Program-made: the position numbers and the translations under genes
In this document: piece by piece, positions 33,021 through 44,058 of the stretch
Position numbering within the stretch: position 1 is the stretch's first letter
Layout: every line of letters starts with the position of its first letter
From: Craspedostauros australis
Taxonomy: Eukaryota > Bacillariophyta > Bacillariophyceae > Mastogloiales > Achnanthaceae
Direction: 5' to 3'
NCBI GenBank assembly: GCA_026770025.1
Contig: JAMXDE010000007.1
Span: 2,356,001-2,420,000, forward strand
DNA length: 64,000 bases
Notes under the pieces: generated by a model
The model's input: the letters and a program-made list of their open reading frames with translations, nothing else
Told to the model about the DNA's origin: nothing
Databases searched by the model: none

Positions 33021-34782
33021 TCATGCGCTGGTGGCCGCGGTCGCCTCGACGGAGGGCTCCTCCGTGGCTCCATTGGCGGCTGGCTTTCCCGTGACCCATT
33101 CCTGCAGCTCGGCCGCGATTTCACGTTGCGACGGGTCAATGTCGGCAACCCGTTGCCAGGATGCGCTAGATTCCCGCATGGCGGAGCGTTCGACGACGGG
33201 ATGGAATCGGGCCTCGACCTTGAGGTCCTCCCAGTTGGGTCCCTTGGCGAGACCGGCCTTGGCGGCCTCGCGCTGCTCTTCCGGCGTCATGGCCTCCAAG
33301 TCATCGAGGGCGTCCCAGTAGTCTGGGAGTTCGATCTCCGGCGGGTTTGCGTTGTAGTACGCCTTGACGCTGAGGGATTGTCCGAGAGTGTAGAGGTTGG
33401 TGGTGAACCAGTATATCGTGAGTCCGGCGGGGACCTGCAGAGAGAAGAATCCAATGAGCAAGGGAAGGAACTTGAGGATGCGCTGCGACTTTTCGAACTG
33501 GTCCAATTCCTCCGCCGACATGGTTTCCTTGTCTGGCTCCGGCGTGAGGGTGGACATGGTGAAGGATTGTCCGAGGACGAGAAGGACTGGCATGACGAGG
33601 AACGCCAGTGTGGTTTCCCAGCCCAGCGACGGGATTGGCAGGGCGCCATCAACAGAGGTCCAGCCGCTGAGCAGCCAGTCGAGATCGCGGTAGTCCGGGC
33701 CGTGGACGGGACCCTCCAAGGATGGGATCCAGAGGAATGGCTCGTTGAGCTCTCCGTCGATGGCCAGGTTGCGGATTCCACGGTACAATCCGAGCAGGAT
33801 GGGGAGCTGCGCCAAGGAGAAGAGGCATCCCGACAGCGGGTTCTGGTTGGCATCCTCGTAGAGCTTGCCGAGGGCACGGTTTTTCTGATCGTCATTGTCC
33901 TTGAACTTTTCGGAGATCTCTGTGACGTACGGTTTGAGCGCCTTCATGTACTCCGCCGACTTGGACTGCTGGACGGAGAGTGGCAACAGGAAGGTACGGA
34001 CGACTGCGGAATAGGAACACAAATAGTGATATTGAAACAACGATAGCGTGAAAAAATGAGGATGGATGTTGGCGTGTCATTTGATATCATATCATATCAC
34101 ATGATTTGATGTCGTGTCGTGTGGTTTCATGTTGTGTCATTCATTCATTCATTCATTTGTTTGTTGGTTGATTTGTTGATTGGAATTGCGATGATGGGTG
34201 AGACAGTGCGCAACGAATAGAGTGGTCAGATATAGTCGGCAAAAACAACATGATCCGATCCAATCCAATGCAATCCAATGGAATGCGATACATGGAGGAG
34301 TACCTGGAAGAGAGTACACATGCTCGAATGAACTCACCTGCTGTAAAGATGGCGATGGCAATACCCCACGTTTGGGTGACTCCGATACTGCGCAGGGCAG
34401 GATCGATGGCACCGTGCACACCCTCAAGGGCCATCTTGAAGACGCTGAGGTAGGATTGCCACCAGCCGCCATCCTCGACGACGGCCGCATCGGCGGTTGC
34501 CGCTGCTGCGTCGCTGAGCCAAGCCATGGCCGGCATGTTCTGCAGCATGTGTGCGTGATCCGCGATGGCGTTTGCGGATTCCGGAATGAGGTTCAATGTG
34601 GTGGATGCCTGCGATGAGACACGAGGTGCTGGCATGGTGAAGGCATCGCAGCACGCATTCTGGCTCAGAATGGTGAACACCGTCAGCGACAGCACCAAAA
34701 GCGACGACGATGGCGACAATGATGATCGTCCTGTGGATCTGCTTCTGCGCATGTTTGTGGACATTGTGGACATTGTGAACAT
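33021..34782 (-). CDS. Alb3/YidC/Oxa1 membrane insertase, plastid type, two exons
   Basis: Exons 34782-34338 and 34003-33021 join in phase 1 (GTGAGT..CAG) to 475 residues. Residues 1-60 hold a hydrophobic signal segment and ACCDAFTMPAPRV, a good diatom plastid presequence junction with Phe at +1. The insertase core starts near residue 135: FTAVVRTFLLPLSVQQSKSA with the conserved hydrophilic-groove Arg, then KLYEDANQNPLSGCL, LGLYRGIRNLA, PFLWIPSLEGP and VPAGLTIYWFTTNLYTLGQS. These fit Alb3, which inserts light-harvesting and other proteins into the thylakoid membrane. The C-terminal tail is acidic and Ala-rich, without the basic cpSRP43-binding motifs of plants, as expected where cpSRP43 is absent. 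Several in-frame Met codons (34782, 34773, 34764, 34752) could start it. It is divergent from the PheRS gene. Confidence 0.93.
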
Positions 34783-35828
34783 CGTGATATTGGAGACTGC
34801 GTCCTTCGATTCTTCAGCGTGAGGAGTCGATGTGCACTCTGGTCCGGGAAATGATCTGTTCTGTTCCGATTGTTTACAATTCTGTTCTTCTGTTGCCTGC
34901 TTCTTCCGTCGGATGCAAGGATCTTGGGGTCTCCGCGAGTATCTATCACTGCTTCGGATGCAATACTTTGGATGCAACAGAGTGGAGCAGTTACACTGTG
35001 CAAAGTGAGATCGACGTTGCTTTCCGCTTCGTTCCTTTTGCTCCTCTTGGTTTTGTTGTGATTGCCGGATCGGTGCCGATGGCTTCTTCCGATGATGAAC
35101 CGTCACAGTATCCAACGCTCACGCTTGTGCTGTTTGTGGTTGGCTGTTGCCTCTTCCTTTCCCCCTTGTTTGTAGGTGTGTTGTGTCCTGTTACATTGCG
35201 CAGAGTTGTGTGGTGTCGTTCCCAAGTTGAAGTGGATGATGATCTTGACGTGATCGCGAAGCTGCGGGAGCCACAACAGACGTGCGAACACGGCCTGATG
35301 GCCATGTGTTCTCTCTGTTCTTTGGCTTCAGCTTCAGCTTCACGTGGAACTGATGGAGGGACAAGAATTTATGTAAGTACTTTCTTTAGATCCAGTCTAT
35401 TCCTCTGAGTCAAATGACGGTATTAGGCGGTTGTGCTTCATGATCTTTGTCGAAACACGGAATCGTTTCCCGCCAAAGCAGAAGGAGAGAAAGATTGGCG
35501 TGATGGATTTGGGTTGACGCAACACGAACGACCACAATCGTATGCGCGATGATGTTGACCATGGCGACAGAGATGGAGACCGTGACCGCAAGACCAACCC
35601 AAACACCGCTTGTACTGCTGCTAAATGCATGGTACAAGGAAGACGTCCGAGACGTCCATTGACTCGCGCACATTACATCGTACCATACGATCACACTGGC
35701 GACCCATCACAGTCGAGAAATCGGACCTGTCGCTGTCATTGTTATTCGAGCAGAGTGAAGTCGGCGTCTTTGCAAGCAGACAAAGATACGCTGCGGAATC
35801 TGGTTAAGAGCAACAGCCACAAGCAACA
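34783..35828. other. Divergent promoter region of Alb3 and PheRS
   Basis: Two nuclear genes for organelle proteins start away from each other over about 1 kb. Frames in it (one of 192 codons at 34830-35408, + strand) have no domain and I take them as chance. The left end is probably the Alb3 leader. Confidence 0.45.
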
Positions 35829-37409
35829 ATGCTGAATTGGCATCGGCAGTTGGCACGGGCGGCACGCAGCATGGGCTTTCGTGCCAATGCCCTTAGACCA
35901 GGCGCCTCTTCGTTGAAGAGCACAGCGCCACAGATGAACTCGCTGCCTTTGTGTGCAGTTGCGCCATTTGCGCCGCAGTCCATGCAGCACCGCAAGTACC
36001 ATGCCCCGACCAAAGCGCTGTCAGCGCTATCATCAACGAGAACAATAATGGCAGCAGCAACTGCCGAATCGACATTGCCAGACATGCGAGCCTGTGAGAA
36101 GACACTCGCTGACTTCGACCTGGGCAATGTGCCCAAGCACGTGTGCAACGTCCCGCCGCACATCGCCGCCAAGGTCGGCACGAATCTTCATCTGCATTCG
36201 GATCCCATACCCCACCCCCTCTATCTCATCAAGGAGAAGATCCGCCAGCACCTGGGCAAGGAGGAGTACCGCCAATTCGACCAGATGAACACCGTCGTCA
36301 CGGCGTACCAGAACTTCGATTCGCTCCTCATCCCCTCCGATCACGTCAGCCGCAGCATGTCCGACACCTACTACCTCCAGCACCCTGACTACTGCCTGCG
36401 CTGCCACACCAGCGCGCATCAGGTGCAGATTATGAACCAGATCCGTGAGGAGGCAATGGCCGCAGACGGCACTATCGACACGAATGCCAAACTGCGGTTC
36501 CTCGTCGCCGGGGATGTCTACCGCCGGGATGAAATCGACGCTTCACATTATCCTGTCTTCCATCAGATGGAGGGCGTCAAAGTCTTCGGCGACGGAGAGT
36601 CAGAACAGGAAGTGCTGCAGGACCTCAAGACCACGCTCGAGGGTGTGGCGAGGGTCCTGTTCGGGAATGATGTTCCCATGCGATGGAACGACGACTTCTT
36701 CCCATTCACGGACCCATCGCTTGAGCTCGAGGTGATGTTCGAGGGTGAGTGGATGGAAGTTCTGGGATGTGGCGTCATGGAGCCAAAGGTCCTCGAAGCT
36801 GGCGGCTTTGACAGCACGAAGTACAAGGCCTGGGCCTTCGGCTTCGGCTTGGAACGGCTGGCCATGGTGCTCTTCCAAATCCCAGACATTCGGTACTTCT
36901 GGTCCACGGATGAGAGATTCTGGAACCAGTTCAAGAATGTCAGACCGGATCAGCCCATCGACGTATGGCCCAAGTTCCAGGTGTACTCCAAGTACCCACC
37001 ATGCTTCAAGGATATATCCTTCTGGTTGAATTCGCATGGAAGTGGCGACGCTGAACCACAAGTTCGCGCGGATGCGGATGGACCGAACGGCGATGTGGAA
37101 CAAATGACGACGAACGAAGCCAGTGACGTTGGTGCGACTGGAAACACAGACGACGATCAGAATGACGCTCGCAGCAATAGTTTCCATCAGAACGATCTGT
37201 TCGAACTCGTGCGAGGCGTGGCAGGAGATTTGGTGGAGTCCGTGGAACTCATCGACCAATTTGTGCACCCCAAGAATGGTCGTGAATCTCATTGCTATCG
37301 CATCATGTACAGGAGTATGGAACGCTCACTGACGAACGAAGAGATCGACGGACTCCAGGAGAAGGTGAGAGAAGCCTCTGTGGGCAAACTTGGTGTCGAG
37401 TTGCGGTAG
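35829..37409 (+). CDS. Organellar phenylalanyl-tRNA synthetase (FARS2 type)
   Basis: A 526-residue single-exon monomeric PheRS. The first 75 residues are Arg/Ala/Ser-rich, a mitochondrial or dual organelle presequence. The class II core runs from about residue 120: HPLYLIKEKI, TAYQNFDSLLIP, LRCHTSAHQ, motif 2 in GDVYRRDEIDASHYPVFHQMEG, ELEVMFEGEWMEVLGCGVME and motif 3 in AFGFGLERLAMVLFQIPDIRYFW. The C-terminal FDX-ACB anticodon-binding domain (about 378-526) begins KFQVYSKYPPCFKDISFWL and ends SVGKLGVELR. It is interrupted by an acidic low-complexity insertion of about 50 residues (about 402-455) that typical members lack. It charges organellar tRNA-Phe. One gene may serve both organelles through alternative starts (Met 36048 is in frame); that is inference. 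Confidence 0.95.
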   Translation: MLNWHRQLARAARSMGFRANALRPGASSLKSTAPQMNSLPLCAVAPFAPQSMQHRKYHAPTKALSALSSTRTIMAAATAESTLPDMRACEKTLADFDLGNVPKHVCNVPPHIAAKVGTNLHLHSDPIPHPLYLIKEKIRQHLGKEEYRQFDQMNTVVTAYQNFDSLLIPSDHVSRSMSDTYYLQHPDYCLRCHTSAHQVQIMNQIREEAMAADGTIDTNAKLRFLVAGDVYRRDEIDASHYPVFHQMEGVKVFGDGESEQEVLQDLKTTLEGVARVLFGNDVPMRWNDDFFPFTDPSLELEVMFEGEWMEVLGCGVMEPKVLEAGGFDSTKYKAWAFGFGLERLAMVLFQIPDIRYFWSTDERFWNQFKNVRPDQPIDVWPKFQVYSKYPPCFKDISFWLNSHGSGDAEPQVRADADGPNGDVEQMTTNEASDVGATGNTDDDQNDARSNSFHQNDLFELVRGVAGDLVESVELIDQFVHPKNGRESHCYRIMYRSMERSLTNEEIDGLQEKVREASVGKLGVELR

Positions 37410-38510
37410 GGCTGTGTTTGGAGGCACTTCGCCTTCTTACCTTGGTGGCGTTGGTGGGATTTGGTGTTGGCGCAAAGACACCATAACCCGAACCATGCGA
37501 CGCTGACATTGGGTAAGGTAGTACCTCAAGTTCGAACTCTCTCTCCAGGTACGAGCTTTTGCGTGTATCAAGTACTAATCGCAGCGCATGCACAGCACAG
37601 CGCTACTCTTCGAACTACCATGCGCATACCGACCTGTAATACTCATTATTTAAGCCTGTGAAGCTTACAGGTACTTGTCGAGTTTGTGGAACTGCTCCTC
37701 TGCATTTCGGAATGATCGCATTGATTGATCGTGGTTCTGGTTTTGTGGGAGCTTTCCTGACTTTGCTTTGAGGTGACGAGATGGAAGCCACGATGACGTA
37801 GCTGTTTGATTTAACGCTGCATACTCTTCGACTTAGTAGGCGGACTGCCGCGACATTCGTAGATAAGTTATTCCTTTCGTCCTCGTTTCGAGCCAATACC
37901 AGCGACGCGACTGTTCTTCTCCGCGTGCCTGAAGCGTGCACTTGTAGAGAGTGTACTGGGTATGGTGGATGAGCGAGCCTTGCGCACCACCATGAGATCA
38001 CAGGTGGCGCGAAGAAGGGGCAGTGGGGTCAAGGCAGGGTACTGCGGAGTACTCCGGGATGAATGGAACCATGACACAAGAGCCGCGCGCATGCTTCCAT
38101 GCCTCGCAGAGAAAGGTAGAAGCCAAGCACTCCCGCACAAGCAACACCCAGAACGCCCGGAACATTCACAACTCAAGATCAGAAAAGCCATCAACCATCG
38201 ACCGCCAATTCAATTCAACTCGAGCCAATTCGAGCCAAGCCAAGCCAAGCCAACACGAGACTGTAGGGGACAGTTGCCATTCACCTCCAGAAATCAGACA
38301 TCGCATCAAGACCGCATAAAATCGACGAACAATCACCAAGGAACGACTTCGCGCTCACCAATCCATCACTTGATCAACCCATCACTTGATCAACCCATCA
38401 GCCTATCAAGCCATCGATCCATCACTCGCCATCTCATCAGAGCGACGGCAAACAACTCCACTCATTCCAGCACAGTCCAACACAGTCCAACACATCGCAG
38501 CACGTCAACC
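37410..38510. other. Intergenic region and long leader of DUF6824 copy 2
   Basis: The right half has no stop codon in the frame of the following gene (from 37962) but consists of simple, repetitive sequence: AGCCAAGCCAAGCC near 38239, CATCACTTGATCAACC twice near 38365-38396, and CAGTCCAACA twice near 38472. I read it as a repetitive 5' leader. Confidence 0.5.
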
Positions 38511-39845
38511 ATGGCAACCACCACCTACGGCCTTCGCAAGACCGACGTCCTCTTCGGGCGCGGCACCGGTCCCAACGACTTCCCTGGCAACATCGCCTTC
38601 CGAGCCTTGGCGGAGACCTTCCAAACCGAGTACGTTGCTGCTCACGAGCGTGGCCAGAAAGCCATGATCGCACGCAAGATCGTCGAGCAAGTCCATGCCC
38701 GCAACGGCCGCTTCCTGCGCAAGATCGAGCAACCGGCATCAACATCATCGACATCGCCAGCGGCCACAGCCACTGCCACTGCCGCGGGCCTGCTGGAGAA
38801 CCAACACAACCAAGCCGCCAGCGAAGGAAGTTCATTGGAAAATAGAAGCTGGGAGCACCATTCCTCCGCTTCCAATCCCCGTACGAGCGAAATCGAATCT
38901 TCGCCATTCACCCAATCAAGTGAAGGCAATGATGATACTTCCCAAGCAATGTCGACATTAACGACATCAACATCGCCATCAAGAGCATCAAGGGCATCAT
39001 CGAAGAAGGGGTCAGCACATCACCGCGGATCCCTCTATCCTGAGGAAGTTGACGATGATGCCGACATCATCTCGAGCAAGGATGGGAAGTACAAGTTCGC
39101 TGTCATCAAGGACATCGACGTCCTCATCCAGAAGACGAAGCAGACCTTCCGTCATTTGATCCGGAGGCAAAGCAAGTTAACCAGCACGAGCAAGAAGCTC
39201 ATGCCTTCTGCAAACGTCACGGGCCTGCCAATCGCGTCTCTTCCATCGTCCGTGGGCATCGTTGGCCGAAACATCATCGCCTGTGCCACCAACAGCAACA
39301 GCAGCATGAACACCACCACCAACAACAACAACAACAACAACAACACTTGCTCAAGCCGATCAGTATCCGACATTTTACTTTCCATTCTTCGACCGGCGAA
39401 CTCCCTGTCATCTGCCTTGCTCTGCGACAGTCTCCAACGACGCGCCCCGGTACCTCCGACCATCCCATCATTGCGCAACACGCCGCCGAATCCGTCCCTG
39501 ACAAAGCCGTCAGCGGCAACTACAACTTCAGCTCCAGGCCTCATCCTTCCGCCCTCCGTGGCACAGCCATCCGCGCTCATGTACTTGCTCCTCGAAAGAC
39601 AGAGGGAAGAGCGGCAGAAGGCATCCCAAACTGCGCGGACGGCCCAGTTGTTGCAGATGCTGCAGTTTCTGTTGCCGCCCACGCAGCAGACAGATCTCAA
39701 GTCTCAAACGACAACCGTAACGGCATCACAGACAAGCTCAAGCGCAAGCAACGCAACAATGATCTCCACTCTTCCCACGCAGTTGCCAAATCAGCACCTG
39801 GAGCTTGGCCTGCTCAGTCCATTCCGGTTCACCGACAACAAGTAG
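38511..39845 (+). CDS. DUF6824-domain protein, copy 2
   Basis: A 444-residue protein from Met 38511, preferred because a Kozak-like AACCATGG precedes the domain by ten codons and the upstream frame is repetitive. Residues 11-72 are the DUF6824 core (TDVLFGRGTGPNDFPGN, GQKAMIARKIVEQVHARNGRFLRK). A 130-residue Ser/Thr-rich linker separates it from the second piece, VLIQKTKQTFRHLIRRQ (about 203-220). A polyasparagine tract is encoded by an AAC run at about 39310-39343. Two short C-terminal helices, SVSDILLSILRP (nt 39358) and LLLERQREERQKASQ (nt 39583), resemble motifs in the other copies. No targeting signal. Function unknown; possibly nuclear. Confidence 0.87.
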   Translation: MATTTYGLRKTDVLFGRGTGPNDFPGNIAFRALAETFQTEYVAAHERGQKAMIARKIVEQVHARNGRFLRKIEQPASTSSTSPAATATATAAGLLENQHNQAASEGSSLENRSWEHHSSASNPRTSEIESSPFTQSSEGNDDTSQAMSTLTTSTSPSRASRASSKKGSAHHRGSLYPEEVDDDADIISSKDGKYKFAVIKDIDVLIQKTKQTFRHLIRRQSKLTSTSKKLMPSANVTGLPIASLPSSVGIVGRNIIACATNSNSSMNTTTNNNNNNNNTCSSRSVSDILLSILRPANSLSSALLCDSLQRRAPVPPTIPSLRNTPPNPSLTKPSAATTTSAPGLILPPSVAQPSALMYLLLERQREERQKASQTARTAQLLQMLQFLLPPTQQTDLKSQTTTVTASQTSSSASNATMISTLPTQLPNQHLELGLLSPFRFTDNK

Positions 39846-40650
39846 AAGGAGTAGGCAACATCACCAAACAACCAATGCATCGATGACGCCACTCGTCAAT
39901 TCATTGATTGGTGGTGGAATGGGGAAAGGGCAGCAGTTCGACCTCACCGAAAGTGTCATCGAAGTGATGGGCAGCTCGAATGGCAGACATGGTGCACATC
40001 ATAAGTATTATACGATACGAGTATTCTATGTACCTCTACACATCCAAGTCGAAGAATGTCCGAGCTCTACTGTACAATTTGTACAGCGTGTTCTCCACAC
40101 AGAGCCCATCCAACAAGACTGCGTATTTTTCAGCATCGCATTTTTAGAAACAAGAGGCCAGCACAAACGGCAGGAGCACTCTTCAAATTAACCAACATAA
40201 CAAGTTTTGTACAGTTACACTTGCTAGAGAGGGGGAGAGCACCGTGCTCTCTCCGTAGCAGGCGTATGAGCAGTGTGCTGTGTTGTGGAAGCAACATACA
40301 TGTGCGCGTGTGTGTCCTGCCGGAGTACTCATACTCGACGTTTGCACCTCTACCGAGTTGCGCATGCAAGATGCTGGTCGTTTTACTGATGATAGTTTCT
40401 GAACACGAATACTAGACGAGCTAATAGAGGAGCATAGTACTGGCATGGTACTCAGAGCAGAGGTTTGATGGTACGTCGTGTTGCAATCTTCCAGACTTTC
40501 GTCATTGGCAACACCAACATTCATGCGGTGGCGGGATGTCGTGGCGTGCGTGCACATTGGTGGCACTTCACGCTCTCCAGGATGACCAGAAACGCTCCAT
40601 GCAGAAACCGGCAGCAATCTTGTGGCGGTCACTGTTCACCCTTCGGCTCG
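39846..40650. other. Convergent intergenic region with small palindromes
   Basis: Contains TACGAGTA at 40016, a near-perfect palindrome CTGTACAATTTGTACAG at 40070-40086, and a hairpin GGAGAGCAC/GTGCTCTCTCC at about 40234-40254. No gene is seen. Confidence 0.45.
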
Positions 40651-42825
40651 TCATGACCCTGCCATGATGTGGTCTTCCAGTTTTGTGAAATGTCTGGTCA
40701 TGAAGCATTCGTACCATGTTCGCATGTTGAGCTGGATGGTATCCAAAGTGCGTGGATTCATAGCGTCCTGAACGTGTCGCAAGAAGCCAGGCAAATCGTC
40801 CCAGTTCGAAAGCAGCACAAGGACAATCTTGTTTGTCGCGGTGACGATAAGTCTTCTGGACTTTGCGGCTTGGGCAGGATCAAACAGATAGTAGGAGTAC
40901 AAGTCCTTGCATCCGTCGGAGTCGTGTTTGCTGTCGATCTTTTGATGAGGGCTGATGTCGTGGTTATGGTTGCGGTTCCTCGTTGGGGACCGCGGCGTGT
41001 CCACATCATGCTCTGTTCGCAACTTTCCAGTGCTGCTGGGAATGGCGCCGGTCTCATGCGCACTGGAAACATCAGCATCAGCATGAAAGTCAGCATGAAT
41101 GTCGGCATGAACGTCGGCGTCGCCCGTGTACCGGCGCAGGCTCTTGAGGATCGGGGCCAGTGCATTGCTGCATTCATGCTCCTGATACTCGGTGGTATTA
41201 AAAACCATGATGGGGATGGAACCAGCTTCCATTGCCTCGTAGAGGCGGAAAGTTTCCGGATGGTGACCGAGGGGACAGACGGTGAATCTGGACCTCAGCA
41301 CGACGTTGGCATAGCTGATGGACTGCATGTGGTTGTGCTCATGCGTTGATAGCTGCGCAGTCCATTGGTCCGCAATCTGGATGTGATACTTGAAGTCATG
41401 TTCGGAGGAGATTTGGAGTGTTTGAGGTTCCGAGCTTGGGTTCTTTGGATTCGCGGTCAAGGCAGAGGGGTTGAGACCTGCAGCGGTGTCCATTTCTTGC
41501 TGCAGGATGAAATGTTGCTGCAGCACCCGCTCCAATTCGATACGGCTTGGCGATGTCGACTTTGAGAACACGGCGTTGAAGAGGAGTGGCCGTTGCGATG
41601 CCAGAGCAGTGTTGCGCGTGATGCCTCGAGGAGTTCTCGGGCTAAGTTCCACTCTAATTTGTTGCTGTCGTTCCTCGTCGCGTAGTACTTGTTGAAGTGA
41701 TCTCCAAAAGTCGAACCTCGGACCCAGCGGGACGTAGATCTGTGACTTTGCGAGGATACCATCCTTTGCGCCTGTGCTTCCATGGACGTCGCTTGTGGTG
41801 CCATGAACGCAACTACCGTCACTATCGTCGCTGATGTTGCTGTCTGTGCATGGGAACAGGTGAGAACTGAAGTATTGGCGAGCGATACGCTCTGTTGCCG
41901 CTGCGCTACTTGCAACGCCGCCGCTTTGAGAATGGATATCTTCGATCTCACACCTTTCATCACCCGTCACAATGATGCGGCAATACAGCTGTTGATTCCG
42001 GTTCAGACGGACCATGCGCTGAGCATCCGCGCCCACCAGCACGCAAGGGCATGTTGTGGCGCGGGATAATCTTTCCCTGCTTTCGGCGGGGGAGAGAATG
42101 GTGTGGTCACCAGGCGACTTCGGCGCATTGCCCACGTCATGAGCCTTCGGCGATGGCAGCTCACTGTCGCGACCCAATACTTCGCGCAGCTTCTGTCCAA
42201 TGTTCCGTTGGCGCAGCCTGATCTTGTGGATGATGTATTGGCAGCCGTTGGATGAAGCTGGAGCTGAAGCTGCGCCATGACTCTCGATCTGATCGCTCCT
42301 CTCCACAGCCGCGGCATGATCTTGCTGCAAGCCAAGCTGATTGTGCCCATCGTTCTCCAAGCGTTTGATTTGCTTTGCGCACACGCCGTATCGCTGCAAG
42401 GTCCTGCCAGTAATGAAGGAGAAGGCGTAGGATTTGGCCTTCGGGGAGATGGAGTCGAGGATGACGGTAACGGTGACATTGGAGCACTTTGCTTCTGCCG
42501 GAGTGGTGGCCTTGATGATGGCTGGAAGGACTGCTCGACTGGTGCGGTCTCGCGCGTTGCCATCACCACGTTCATCCACGCTCACGCGGTTCGTGACTTC
42601 ATCTGCTGGCTGATGCATCCGCTCCCTCGCCAGCACTCCTGCCACCTCTGCGTGATCAGCTCCCCACAGCTGAGGCGCATCGAAGCCTTCAAGAACCGCC
42701 AGCCTCGTCACATCCCTCGACCTCCAAACGCTGAAGAAGCAAAGACTGATCACGCAGCCAATCGTGGCAATCGGTTTCAATGACGCTCTGATCCCTCTGC
42801 CTCTGGGGATCTTTGCCATTGTCAT
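40651..42825 (-). CDS. GT47 exostosin-like glycosyltransferase, type II membrane protein
   Basis: A 724-residue single-exon protein. After a short basic tail, residues about 17-34 (PIATIGCVISLCFFSVW) form a signal anchor, so the catalytic part faces the Golgi lumen. The exostosin-family signature is in residues about 495-540: YANVVLRSRFTVCPLGH, then ETFRLYEAMEAGSIPIM, where the Arg and Glu line the nucleotide-sugar site in this family. The preceding SQIYVPLGPRFDF and the PLLFNAVFSKST segment correspond to the first half of the fold. The C-terminal part (WDDLPGFLRHV, MRTWYECFM) is also as in the family. Polar inserts (residues about 560-625) are Asp/His-rich. The donor sugar and acceptor are unknown; the RXYLT1-like subgroup is a possible relative. 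Confidence 0.82.
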   Translation of the reverse strand: MTMAKIPRGRGIRASLKPIATIGCVISLCFFSVWRSRDVTRLAVLEGFDAPQLWGADHAEVAGVLARERMHQPADEVTNRVSVDERGDGNARDRTSRAVLPAIIKATTPAEAKCSNVTVTVILDSISPKAKSYAFSFITGRTLQRYGVCAKQIKRLENDGHNQLGLQQDHAAAVERSDQIESHGAASAPASSNGCQYIIHKIRLRQRNIGQKLREVLGRDSELPSPKAHDVGNAPKSPGDHTILSPAESRERLSRATTCPCVLVGADAQRMVRLNRNQQLYCRIIVTGDERCEIEDIHSQSGGVASSAAATERIARQYFSSHLFPCTDSNISDDSDGSCVHGTTSDVHGSTGAKDGILAKSQIYVPLGPRFDFWRSLQQVLRDEERQQQIRVELSPRTPRGITRNTALASQRPLLFNAVFSKSTSPSRIELERVLQQHFILQQEMDTAAGLNPSALTANPKNPSSEPQTLQISSEHDFKYHIQIADQWTAQLSTHEHNHMQSISYANVVLRSRFTVCPLGHHPETFRLYEAMEAGSIPIMVFNTTEYQEHECSNALAPILKSLRRYTGDADVHADIHADFHADADVSSAHETGAIPSSTGKLRTEHDVDTPRSPTRNRNHNHDISPHQKIDSKHDSDGCKDLYSYYLFDPAQAAKSRRLIVTATNKIVLVLLSNWDDLPGFLRHVQDAMNPRTLDTIQLNMRTWYECFMTRHFTKLEDHIMAGS

Positions 42826-44058
42826 CCCTTCGCCGGAGTCCCAGCATCCCTACGTCAACGCGTTTCCACGCTGCTGTGTCCGCAGACTCGACGAGCGACG
42901 AGTGTTGGATACACGAAATGGCGCCGTCTCATCATCACCATGGTGGTCACCGTTGCTGTGGCTGTGGGATCATGTGCTTTGCGTGGCTGTTGTTTGCTGT
43001 TTCGTTCGTCGAAGACACTTTCGCGGAATGTTCTTGTTCTCCTTCCTCGTGATTGAAACTCGTGAATCAAACAAACAAAGAGGACAGTGTTAGCTTCTTC
43101 TGTGGGAAAGCCAACACAAGATGTTGCAAGTGGTATCTTTCTTGTTTTTGGCGCGGGAAGTTGAGACGCGCCAAGAGAGAGTGGGAGGGCGATGGGATTG
43201 ATCAAAGGCAACAAGAGACAGGCAGGAGGAGGACATGGCATGATGATCCCGCTGTGATGGTGCCAAGATGAACGGTCCACACGATCAGAATTGACAAGAA
43301 TGCTTCCGGACTCCCACCTGCGCTGCCACACATACGAGTATCAGTACAGGTGGAAGAACCTGCTCGTCAACTCGTCCACGTGGCCATCAGTTGGATCGTT
43401 CCTCTCCTCTCTCCTTCTTGTCCTTGGGGCCGGCACCATCCATGGACTTGGCCATTCATCCATGGATTGCGACGAAGATCTTCGGCGGCGATCGCATCAC
43501 ACAGCCATCACCAGCAACAGCAACTTCCCAACGTACACAAAATTGAAGAGGAAAGCAGCTTCAGATGAACTCCCACGCACAAGCGAGTCCGAAGCATGCT
43601 GATGCACGGCACGAATCTTGGTTGGAGAACACGAGATGTCGACGCTGTCCTTGCTCGCACGAGCATGACTGCGATGAAATGGAGTCAGCCGCTTCAAGGA
43701 TGTCAAGAGTGTCAAGGATTACCATGTCAGAAACATCCCTCCGTGCTGATCTTTTCCCAAATCCATCCATCTGCGGGAGCCGATGTGGAATGTGTACCAA
43801 GCCTACGCGCACCAAGATGGCATAGCTTCCACCTTTTGGTTCGAGTTGGGGCATTCATTTGCAGGTATGCACGCACAGGCGCACAGCGATGAACATGGTA
43901 CTCTGCGATGTTGTGACGCGTTGCATCAAGGCAACGAAGAGCAAACACTGGTGCAGCAGCTCTGCTCTCCCATACCTCTCATAAAACCAAGTCAGACACA
44001 AACTGAAACAGCAAGCAACCACCACGCAAACGCACAAGCCAACAACCAACCTCCCACC
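42826..44058. other. Divergent intergenic region
   Basis: Lies between the starts of the GT47 gene and the secreted protein gene. Contains TACGAGTA at 43333 and a TATA-like site at 43979. Frames in it have no domain. Confidence 0.4.
43979..43987 (+). promoter_or_regulatory. TATA-like element of the secreted CPYC protein gene
   Basis: TCATAAAAC lies about 75 bp before the start codon at 44059, a sensible distance for a TATA box plus a short leader. The leader that follows is A/C-rich. Position only; not proven. Confidence 0.3.

Noticed and set aside
32910-34046. 378-codon + strand frame
   Set aside because: Antisense shadow of the Alb3 second exon.
37962-38510. Upstream extension of DUF6824 copy 2
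   Set aside because: Repetitive leader sequence; the Met at 38511 has better context and sits directly before the domain.
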